Positions 29,074 through 35,932 of a stretch of DNA of 64,000 bases are shown in pieces; within the stretch, counting starts at the first letter, position 1, and each line of letters starts with the position of its first letter. Origin of the DNA: Blautia hominis (GTDB lineage: Bacteria > Bacillota > Clostridia > Lachnospirales > Lachnospiraceae); contig NQOF01000004.1 in assembly GCA_002270465.1 (NCBI GenBank), positions 1 to 64,000 of the forward strand, read 5' to 3'. The notes beneath the pieces are model-generated. The model was given only the letters and a program-made list of their open reading frames with translations. It was not told where the DNA came from and did no database searches. The translations under genes were made by a program, and so were the position numbers.

Positions 29074-30030
29074 TTAATCAAGAAATATACTTAATTGTTC
29101 CATGAGTTTTTCCGGTGTTTCCATATGTGGCAGATGTTTTGCTCCTTTTAAGCTGATCGCTTCAATAGCGGGATTACATTCAGTATACTGGCTGATAACA
29201 TCCTTACCTTCTCTTTCAGCCTCACCCTCAATAATAAAAATACTCTGGTCAATGGCTTTCAAAGCATGGTTAATATTATTGTTCGTATACCTGCCAATCA
29301 TACTGGACAACAAGTACCTGGAACTACTCATACCCTTATGCGCAGCTTCATAGTAAGTATCCAGCCACTCTGCTGTCATATTAAAAGGATTATACAAATA
29401 CTGCTCAGTAAATAACAACTGAATATTACTCTGACAAGTGATCATATTATAAACCAATGTTCCAAACACAGGTACTTCCAGTAAAAACTTATACAATTTA
29501 CTTCTCTTATCAGGAATCTTATTCAAAGCATTCAAAGAAGGTGGATTGATCATCACAATCTTACCAAACAAATCCGTCTCATTATGACAAGCCATCAAAG
29601 CAAAAGAACCCGAATACCCACTAGCTATCACATCTGTTCGCTCATGAATGACATTCTTTATAAAGTCAGATATAAGCTGCACATACAAATAATTGGTATA
29701 AGTTATCCTCTGCTTATCCGACCGCCCGCACCCCAGCAGATCAATCGCATAAACCGTATGGTTTTCTGCCAACTTATCCACTATCCGATTCCATTCATAA
29801 GCTGAACTATAAACAGTCAAATCATGCACCAACAAAACCGGTGACCCGGAACCAATCTTCTTATAATATATCTTCCCAAATCGCCAATTATAATAATTGT
29901 TAGCTGTGGACTTCAACATTTCTTTCAACACAGCAGTTCCAAATATAAGGCGATTAATCACATAAATAATACCCGTAGCAATAGAAAAAAGTATACTAGC
30001 CGTAATTATTTTATGCTTAGATTTCTTCAT
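29074..30030 (-). CDS. Alpha/beta hydrolase, membrane-anchored
   Basis: A 318-aa protein with an N-terminal helix (IITASILFSIATGIIYVINR) then an alpha/beta hydrolase fold. Motifs are the oxyanion segment VLLVHDLTVYSSAYEW, DLLGCGRSDK, the nucleophile elbow ASGYSGSFALM (Ser) and a C-terminal GAKHLPHMETPE with the likely catalytic His. The substrate is unknown. ATG 30030 is chosen, with AGGGAGGTGG about 11 nt upstream; an in-frame GTG at 30042 abuts that site. It sits alone on the minus strand inside the parS region. Confidence 0.85.
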   Translation of the reverse strand: MKKSKHKIITASILFSIATGIIYVINRLIFGTAVLKEMLKSTANNYYNWRFGKIYYKKIGSGSPVLLVHDLTVYSSAYEWNRIVDKLAENHTVYAIDLLGCGRSDKQRITYTNYLYVQLISDFIKNVIHERTDVIASGYSGSFALMACHNETDLFGKIVMINPPSLNALNKIPDKRSKLYKFLLEVPVFGTLVYNMITCQSNIQLLFTEQYLYNPFNMTAEWLDTYYEAAHKGMSSSRYLLSSMIGRYTNNNINHALKAIDQSIFIIEGEAEREGKDVISQYTECNPAIEAISLKGAKHLPHMETPEKLMEQLSIFLD

Positions 30031-30057
30031 AAAACCGTCCACCTCCCTAAAAATAAT

Positions 30058-30086
30058 ATACTAATATTATAAAACATTAAAGTCAA
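30058..30086 (-). promoter_or_regulatory. Probable promoter of the hydrolase gene
   Basis: Minus strand: TTGACT (30081-30086), 17 bp, TAGTAT (30058-30063), 28 bp before the chosen start codon. The -35 is good and the -10 is weak. Confidence 0.4.
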
Positions 30087-30132
30087 TTATACAAGTTTAA
30101 AATAATAGCAACTCTTCATAACCCTGACAGCT

Positions 30133-30274
30133 GTTACTGTTCCCTCCGTGTCCAGTAACACGCTCCGCAATCCACAAATATGATTCATTCTGCCCCATAT
30201 CGCGCTGACTGCCTCAGGATTTTCATTATTCCGACATGAAAATCCCTCCCGGTACAGTGTATGTAAACAGTAAC
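30133..30274. mobile_element. Family A element, diverged copy 3 (142 bp)
   Basis: It starts GTTACTGTTC and ends AACAGTAAC, and shares the ATTCTGCCCCATATCGCGCT block and the CAGGATTTTCAT block with copies 1 and 2, but is shorter and mutated. It is flanked by a perfect 8-bp duplication, TGACAGCT, so the transposition mark survives although the body has drifted. Confidence 0.85.
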
Positions 30275-30299
30275 TGACAGCTACAATCAGTAATTTATC

Positions 30300-30402
30300 A
30301 ATCACAACGATCGCAACAATAATAATCACAACAATAACAAAAAAAATAATAATAATAAAAACAACAATAATAAAAACAACAATAATAACAATAATACATC
30401 CA
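30300..30402. repeat. Low-complexity A/T/C tract
   Basis: A run of imperfect AAT and ACA triplets (AACAATAATAATCACAACAA and similar). Read backwards it yields an apparent Ile/Val-rich frame that I consider spurious. It is one part of the 1.1-kb gene-free interval 30043-31153. Confidence 0.6.
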
Positions 30403-30642
30403 TTACTCATCATTGACTTTTTAAAATGTAAGATTTTTTTGATTATAAAATAAACCATACGGCCTACCAACTAAACTGACAAATCTACTAATGATTTACG
30501 ATTAAATTAATCACTTAACATTTTCACAACTGCAAATAAGACCTCATACAAAAACCATCTCATCAATAAAAATTAAACTGTAGACTTAAAACTAAACCAT
30601 AGACTAAAAATCCACAAAGGGATAAATAAATTTTCTAATAAA

Positions 30643-30658
30643 TGTTTCACGTGAAACA
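30643..30658. promoter_or_regulatory. parS: parS site 2
   Basis: Exact TGTTTCACGTGAAACA in the gap before parA, about 500 bp upstream of the gene. Confidence 0.95.
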
Positions 30659-30690
30659 TCTCACACACTACTGCATACCAGAGAAAACCA

Positions 30691-30886
30691 GGTGGAGAAG
30701 GAGGTGGAGGGCGTTGGGAATGGGGTGAGTGATGTCTCAGTGGAGCGTTCGGAAGATCCACCTGCCCCAGACACTTAATGAAGAGGCCATTGCCGATAAA
30801 TTTAGTGTCTGGGAGCAGGTTAGCTTCCGGACAGCGGAACGCTTCACTCACCCCATTCCCAACGCCCTCCACCTCCTTCTCCACCG
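30691..30886. repeat. Long-armed palindromic element (family C), copy 2
   Basis: Perfect 42-bp inverted arms (GGTGGAGAAG ... GGTGAGTGA) enclose a core that is the reverse complement of the core of copy 1, with about 85 percent identity by eye. The arms share only the innermost GTGAGTGA with copy 1, yet each pair is self-complementary. The inner stem TCCGGAAG/CTTCCGAA occupies the place of CCAGGGAG/CTCCCTGG in copy 1. Confidence 0.8.
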
Positions 30887-30961
30887 TCCGCCCTTCTCCA
30901 CCGTCCGCCCTTCTCCACCGTCCGCCCTTCTCCACCGTCCGCCCTTCTCCACCGTCCGCCC
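30877..30961. repeat. 17-bp tandem repeat, five copies
   Basis: CTTCTCCACCGTCCGCC is repeated five times without change, the first unit overlapping the right arm of the palindromic element. Degenerate continuation (CTTCCTCATTTTCACCGCCC) follows to about 31000. The unit is not a multiple of three and no gene crosses it. Confidence 0.9.
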
Positions 30962-31035
30962 TTCCTCATTTTCACCGCCCGCCCCTCCTCATTTTTCCCA
31001 TATACAATATAACCAATAAATTTCCAATAAAAAAA

Positions 31036-31051
31036 TGTTTCACGTGAAACA
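31036..31051. promoter_or_regulatory. parS: parS site 3
   Basis: Exact TGTTTCACGTGAAACA, about 27 bp upstream of the likely parA extended -10 element, so ParB bound here could also affect parAB transcription. Confidence 0.95.
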
Positions 31052-31077
31052 TTCTTGTAGAAATACTCCACAATTAA

Positions 31078-31086
31078 TGCTATAAT
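31078..31086 (+). promoter_or_regulatory. parA promoter (extended -10)
   Basis: TGCTATAAT, an extended -10 with a perfect hexamer at 31081-31086, about 68 bp before the parA start. The -35 region is weak. Confidence 0.6.
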
Positions 31087-31153
31087 AAACACGTATATCA
31101 CAATCAAAAAATATCAAAAACTTTTCCACACAGATGAAAAGAGGAGAGTATAA

Positions 31154-31930
31154 TTGGGAAGAATTATAGCTATAGCAAACCAAAAAGGCGGCGTAGGCAA
31201 ATCCACAACAGCCATTAATCTTTCCGCCTGCCTGGCAGAAATGAGCCAAAAAGTCCTCATTATAGATATCGACCCTCAGGGAAACACCACAAGCGGTGTT
31301 GGCGTAGAAAAAGAAAACTTAGACGCCACATTGTACGAACTGCTTCTCGGGGACTGCGATTTATCTGACTGCCTGATTGAAAACGTATTTGAAAACCTAT
31401 CAATCATCCCGTCCAATGTGAACCTGGCCGGAGCTGAGATTGAACTGGTAGGAGTAGAAGACAGAGAATTTTTATTAAAAAATCATATTGACAGCATAAA
31501 AGACAAATATGATTTCATCATTATGGATTGCCCTCCATCACTTAACATTTTGACGATCAATGCAATGACAACCGCAGATTCCGTTCTTGTGCCCATTCAG
31601 TGTGAATACTATGCGCTGGAAGGACTTACACAGCTCATCCACACCATAGAGTTAGTGCAGGAACGTTTAAATCCTTCACTTGTTATTGAAGGTGTAGTGT
31701 TTACCATGTATGATGCAAGGACAAATCTTTCCCTGCAGGTAGTAGAAAATGTAAAAAGCAATCTGAACCAATCAATCTATAAAACAATCATACCGAGAAA
31801 TGTGCGGCTTGCTGAGGCACCCAGTTATGGACTGCCAATTACAATGTACGATAAAAGATCTGTAGGAGCAGAGAGTTACAAGCTTCTTGCAGAGGAAGTT
31901 TTACATAAGGGGGATGAAGAATGGCAGTAA
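31154..31930 (+). CDS. parA: Chromosome partitioning ATPase ParA (Soj)
   Basis: A 258-aa deviant Walker ATPase that moves ParB-parS complexes. Its motif is NQKGGVGKSTTAINL, followed by IDIDPQGNTTSG and IIMDCPPSLNILT. The start is TTG 31154 with GAGGAG upstream; no ATG fits. It overlaps parB by 10 nt. Three parS sites precede it. Confidence 0.97.
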   Translation: MGRIIAIANQKGGVGKSTTAINLSACLAEMSQKVLIIDIDPQGNTTSGVGVEKENLDATLYELLLGDCDLSDCLIENVFENLSIIPSNVNLAGAEIELVGVEDREFLLKNHIDSIKDKYDFIIMDCPPSLNILTINAMTTADSVLVPIQCEYYALEGLTQLIHTIELVQERLNPSLVIEGVVFTMYDARTNLSLQVVENVKSNLNQSIYKTIIPRNVRLAEAPSYGLPITMYDKRSVGAESYKLLAEEVLHKGDEEWQ

Positions 31931-32844
31931 GAAAAGGTGGACTTGGAAAAGGACTTGATTCCATGATTCCGGATACCAGTGCTAAGGTCAAAAAGAAAAG
32001 CCCTGCCCCGGCACCTGCTGAGAATACAAAGGAAGTTGACATAAAAGATGAAAGGTCTGTACAGCTCATTAAAATGTCAATGATAGAACCAAACAGGGAA
32101 CAGCCCAGAAAACAGTTCGGGGAAGATGCGCTGCTGGAGCTGGCAGAGTCAATAAAACAGTTTGGAATTTTACAGCCTCTTCTTGTACAGAAAAAAGGCG
32201 ATTATTATGAGATCATTGCCGGTGAACGTAGATGGAGAGCATCTAAATTGGCGGGTGTCAAAGAAGTTCCTGTTATCATCAAAGAGTTTTCAGACCAAGA
32301 GGCAGTAGAAATCTCTCTTATTGAGAATATCCAGAGGGAGGACTTAAACCCGATCGAGGAGGCAGTGGCCTACAAGCGTCTCATGGAGGAATTTCATCTG
32401 AAACAGGATGCTATCGCTGAGAGGGTATCTAAAAGCCGTACTGCAGTGACCAACTCCATGCGTCTTTTAAAGCTGGACGAGCGCGTGCAGCAGATGCTCA
32501 TTGACGAGATGATCACAACAGGACATGCCAGGGCACTTTTAGCAATAGAGGATGTTGAAATTCAGGTCATGGCAGCAACAAAAGTATTTGATGAAAAATT
32601 AAGTGTAAGGGAAACGGAAAAACTGGTAAAAGAGATCCTGAATCCCGTGCCGGAAAAACCGGAAAAGCCTGTGGACGAAGCGCAGAATCTGGTCTATCAA
32701 AACCTGGAGGAAAAAATAAAACAGATTATCGGTTCAAAGGTAGCAATACACCGGAAGAACAATGATAAGGGGAAAATAGAAATAGAATATTACTCTAAGG
32801 ATGAACTGGAACGTATTGTGGAACTACTGGAAACGATCAGGTAA
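31921..32844 (+). CDS. parB: Chromosome partitioning protein ParB (Spo0J)
   Basis: CTP-dependent DNA clamp that loads at parS. The 307-aa protein has the N-terminal tail RKGGLGKGLDSMIPD (ParA-stimulating type), the CTPase motifs around YYEIIAGERRWRASKLAG and ENIQREDLNPIEEA, a helix-turn-helix (AIAERVSKSRTAVTNSMRLL) and a C-terminal dimer domain. The ATG lies within the end of parA. Confidence 0.97.
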   Translation: MAVRKGGLGKGLDSMIPDTSAKVKKKSPAPAPAENTKEVDIKDERSVQLIKMSMIEPNREQPRKQFGEDALLELAESIKQFGILQPLLVQKKGDYYEIIAGERRWRASKLAGVKEVPVIIKEFSDQEAVEISLIENIQREDLNPIEEAVAYKRLMEEFHLKQDAIAERVSKSRTAVTNSMRLLKLDERVQQMLIDEMITTGHARALLAIEDVEIQVMAATKVFDEKLSVRETEKLVKEILNPVPEKPEKPVDEAQNLVYQNLEEKIKQIIGSKVAIHRKNNDKGKIEIEYYSKDELERIVELLETIR

Positions 32845-32898
32845 CTGCGCGAATGGACAGTTATACGATTAGAAAAATAAGGGAGTTGTGAACAACAG

Positions 32899-33426
32899 AT
32901 GAGTAGTTTATTAGAAAGTCTTCAGTCTCACTCCGGAATATTGATGGTTTTACTGCTGGTAGTAGTGATCATACTGCTGATCTGCGTATTTAACCTTTCA
33001 TTGGGACTGAATCGGCTAAACAGAAAATATTCGCTGTTCATGAAGGGGAAGGATGGACAATCCCTTGAACGGCTGTTTAAAAGAAAATTTGATTTGATTG
33101 AAAAACTGGTACGCTCCACAGATGATAACGGGGAGGAAATTGAGAAAATATGGAAAGTTATGGACAAGTCCCTGAACAAATACGGTATTGTAAAATATGA
33201 TGCCTTTGAGGATATGGGAGGAAAACTTAGTTTTGTACTTGCCATGCTTGATAAAAATAATACCGGTTTTCTGTTGAATGCCATACATAGCAGAGAAAAT
33301 TGCTTTCTCTATATTAAAGAGATCGTAAATGGGGAATCCTATGTAGTATTGAGTGAAGAAGAGGTAGAGGCATTGAGACAGGCTGTAAACTTCGGTATTT
33401 TGCAGGAAACTGAATTAGAAGATTAA
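32899..33426 (+). CDS. DUF4446 family membrane protein
   Basis: A 175-aa protein with one N-terminal helix (GILMVLLLVVVIILLICVF), a charged coiled segment and a C-terminal domain DAFEDMGGKLSFVLAMLDKN ... GFLLNAIHSRENC. This protein is regularly found just after parB in Clostridia; its role is unknown. It starts 54 bp after parB. Confidence 0.85.
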   Translation: MSSLLESLQSHSGILMVLLLVVVIILLICVFNLSLGLNRLNRKYSLFMKGKDGQSLERLFKRKFDLIEKLVRSTDDNGEEIEKIWKVMDKSLNKYGIVKYDAFEDMGGKLSFVLAMLDKNNTGFLLNAIHSRENCFLYIKEIVNGESYVVLSEEEVEALRQAVNFGILQETELED

Positions 33427-33440
33427 TAAAGAGCATAATT

Positions 33441-33467
33441 GTAACTATGAGGATACGGAACAGCTGC
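33441..33467. repeat. 27-bp segment like the left end of a family B element
   Basis: It matches, in reverse complement, about 23 of 27 bases of the palindromic left end of the element at 28832. No 8-bp duplication is visible, so it may be a relic or a chance palindrome. Confidence 0.35.
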
Positions 33468-33524
33468 AATTAATCTTATTTAATCTTATGTAAATAAACT
33501 TGTGAAACCAAAAGGAGAACTGAG

Positions 33525-34802
33525 ATGTTAGACATTAAATTTTTAAGAGAAAACCCGGATCTTGTAAAACAGAATATTAAAAATAAGTTTCAGGACAATA
33601 AATTACAACTGGTTGACGAAGTGATAGAGCTGGACAAAAGAAACCGCGATATCAAAAAGGAAGTTGAGGCTTTAAGAGCCGAGAGAAATAAGATTTCCAA
33701 AATGATTGGCGGCCTGATGAAGGAAGGAAAGAAAGAGGAAGCAGAGGAAGTAAAAAAGAAAGTTACAGCCAATGCTGAGACTGTAGAGCGTCTTTCCAAT
33801 GAGGAGAGAGAAGTAGAAGAAAAAATCAAGACCATCATGATGACCATTCCCAATATTATTGACCCCACGGTACCCATCGGAAAAGATGATACCGAAAATG
33901 TTGAGGTCCAGAAGTACGGGGAACCGGTGGTTCCTGATTTCGAGATCCCGTATCATGCGGAGATCATGGAGCGCTTCAACGGCCTTGATCTGGACAGCGC
34001 CAGAAAAGTGGCTGGAAATGGATTTTACTATTTAATGGGCGACATTGCAAGGCTGCACTCTGCTGTCATATCTTACGCCAGGGATTTTATGATCAACAGA
34101 GGCTTTACCTACTGTGTACCCCCATTTATGATCCGCAGCGATGTGGTCACAGGCGTTATGAGTTTTGCAGAGATGGATGCCATGATGTATAAAATTGAGG
34201 GTGAAGACCTCTATCTGATAGGAACCAGTGAGCATTCTATGATCGGTAAATTTATAGATACCATCATACCGGAGGAAGAACTGCCAAAGACTCTGACCAG
34301 TTATTCCCCCTGCTTCAGAAAAGAAAAAGGAGCACACGGACTGGAAGAGCGCGGAGTGTACCGAATCCATCAGTTTGAGAAGCAGGAGATGATCGTTGTC
34401 TGCAAACCGGAGGAGAGCAAAGCGTGGTTTGAAAAATTATGGCAGAATACCGTAGATTTATTCCGTTCCCTGGATATCCCGGTGCGTACACTGGAATGCT
34501 GCTCCGGAGATTTAGCTGATCTGAAGGTGAAATCCGTGGATGTTGAGGCGTGGTCCCCAAGACAGAAAAAATATTTTGAGGTGGGAAGCTGCTCCAATTT
34601 GGGGGATGCCCAGGCCAGAAGATTAAAAATTCGCATAAATGGGAAAGATGGCAAGTATCTGGCGCATACCTTAAATAATACAGTTGTCGCTCCCCCCAGA
34701 ATGCTTATCGCATTTTTGGAAAATAATCTCCAGGCAGATGGTTCTGTAAGGATTCCGGAAGCCCTAAGACCTTACATGGGCGGGATGACAGAGATTAAAT
34801 AA
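33525..34802 (+). CDS. serS: Seryl-tRNA synthetase
   Basis: Class II synthetase charging tRNA-Ser. The 425-aa protein has an N-terminal coiled-coil arm (residues about 28-105) that contacts the long variable arm of tRNA-Ser, then the catalytic domain with YLIGTSEHSM, FRKEKGAHGLEERGVYRIHQ (motif 2) and HTLNNTVVAPPRMLIAFLEN (motif 3). There is no T-box leader in the 98-bp gap upstream. Confidence 0.97.
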   Translation: MLDIKFLRENPDLVKQNIKNKFQDNKLQLVDEVIELDKRNRDIKKEVEALRAERNKISKMIGGLMKEGKKEEAEEVKKKVTANAETVERLSNEEREVEEKIKTIMMTIPNIIDPTVPIGKDDTENVEVQKYGEPVVPDFEIPYHAEIMERFNGLDLDSARKVAGNGFYYLMGDIARLHSAVISYARDFMINRGFTYCVPPFMIRSDVVTGVMSFAEMDAMMYKIEGEDLYLIGTSEHSMIGKFIDTIIPEEELPKTLTSYSPCFRKEKGAHGLEERGVYRIHQFEKQEMIVVCKPEESKAWFEKLWQNTVDLFRSLDIPVRTLECCSGDLADLKVKSVDVEAWSPRQKKYFEVGSCSNLGDAQARRLKIRINGKDGKYLAHTLNNTVVAPPRMLIAFLENNLQADGSVRIPEALRPYMGGMTEIK

Positions 34803-34852
34803 ATGTTATGTAAACAAAGTTATGTAAACCTTAACCAGACGGAGGTACTTAT

Positions 34853-35728
34853 TTGCACAGTTATTTGAAATCCATTGGGTTTTCCGGGATAAACGGAAAA
34901 AAAGAGGTGGACCGGATTCTTAGTGATGTAATTTTACATTATGATGAGAAGACAGTGGTAGAAGACAGAAAAAAACATCTGTTTGCGGAAATCTCTAAAA
35001 CCTATGGATGTGATTTTGGGATAACGGTCTGCGGAGAATATGATGAGAATAATGAATTTCAAATGGAATATTATTTTCCGTATTTCCGCGGCACCGGGAT
35101 TACTACCCAGGAGGATGTGGTAATCGAAAAACATGCAGGGAAAGAGTCTTACGCAGGTGCCTGTGATGACGTGAGAATTGGAGTTACCATTATATTTTAT
35201 CTGCAGAATGCAGGGGAATACCTCACAGAGAGAAGCCATGGGAATTACTCCAGAGGCTCCTATGCCATAACCCTTGCGGCCCTGGCTAAGGAGGGAAAGA
35301 TCCTTCTTCCTGTCACAAAGGATGAGAAGCAGGAAAAAGAAGATAAAGAAAATACCATTAACCGCAACCGCATGATAGCGGCAGCCCGGAATGGGGATGA
35401 GGATGCCATGGAAAATCTGACCATGGAGGATATTGATATCTATTCCATGATTTCCGGGAGAATTCCAAATGAAGATGTGTACTCTATTGTAGATACATAT
35501 TTTATGCCCTACGGGATGGAATGTGACCTGTATAATGTCATGGGTGAAATCCTGGACTGTTCCAGAGTAAGAAACGTTATGACAAATGAAGAAGTGTATG
35601 AACTTAGGATTTCCTGCAATGATTTAGAGATTGATGTGTGTATCAACACCAATGATCTGATGGGCGAGCCTGAGGTGGGGCGCCGTTTTAAAGGTGTTAT
35701 CTGGCTTCAGGGAAGCATTCATTTCTAG
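34853..35728 (+). CDS. DUF3881 family protein
   Basis: A 291-aa protein of the Lachnospiraceae-associated DUF3881 group, beginning MHSYLKSIGFSGINGKKEVD. There are no signal peptide, helices or catalytic motifs I can name. The start is TTG 34853 with GGAGGT 6 nt upstream. It follows serS by 50 bp and is ended by a strong terminator. Confidence 0.8.
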   Translation: MHSYLKSIGFSGINGKKEVDRILSDVILHYDEKTVVEDRKKHLFAEISKTYGCDFGITVCGEYDENNEFQMEYYFPYFRGTGITTQEDVVIEKHAGKESYAGACDDVRIGVTIIFYLQNAGEYLTERSHGNYSRGSYAITLAALAKEGKILLPVTKDEKQEKEDKENTINRNRMIAAARNGDEDAMENLTMEDIDIYSMISGRIPNEDVYSIVDTYFMPYGMECDLYNVMGEILDCSRVRNVMTNEEVYELRISCNDLEIDVCINTNDLMGEPEVGRRFKGVIWLQGSIHF

Positions 35729-35741
35729 ATCAGGAAGATTG

Positions 35742-35774
35742 AAAGGTATCGGACCATGTCCGGTACCTTTTTTT
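35742..35774 (+). terminator. Rho-independent terminator after the DUF3881 gene
   Basis: AAAGGTA-CGGAC-CAT-GTCCG-TACCTTT hairpin followed by a T tract, 14 bp after the stop codon. Confidence 0.85.
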
Positions 35775-35864
35775 GATATATACTTTCAGGACGGTTCTGT
35801 GTATGACCGGGAACCATGTGCCCCGCAGCGATTGGTGGAATTGCATAAATGGGAATCAAACACA

Positions 35865-35894
35865 TTGACGTTTATGTGCATTCAGCACTATAAT
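35865..35894 (+). promoter_or_regulatory. Promoter of the c-di-GMP signalling gene
   Basis: TTGACG (35865-35870), 18 bp spacer, perfect TATAAT (35889-35894), 38 bp before the start codon. Confidence 0.7.
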
Positions 35895-35932
35895 GGAGAT
35901 ATTAACGGTGCAGGAGACGCGTTGGAGGTCTT

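Noticed and set aside
30087-30470. Minus-strand frame rich in Ile and Val
   Set aside because: It is the translation of an AAT/ACA low-complexity tract and a transposable element, with no coherent helices or start signal.
30877-30961. CRISPR-like array
   Set aside because: The 17-bp units are contiguous with no spacers and there are no cas genes.
30573-31107. Frames through the 17-bp repeat and palindrome (both strands)
   Set aside because: The repeat unit is not a multiple of three and gives runs such as RRADGGEGRTVEK in every frame, which is an artefact.
32842-32865. Short palindrome GTAACTG ... CAGTTAT after parB
   Set aside because: It resembles family B termini but is only 24 bp, and I see no duplication or family core.
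33427-33524. T-box riboswitch before serS
   Set aside because: The gap is only 98 bp and shows no specifier hairpin, T-box sequence or terminator/antiterminator pair.
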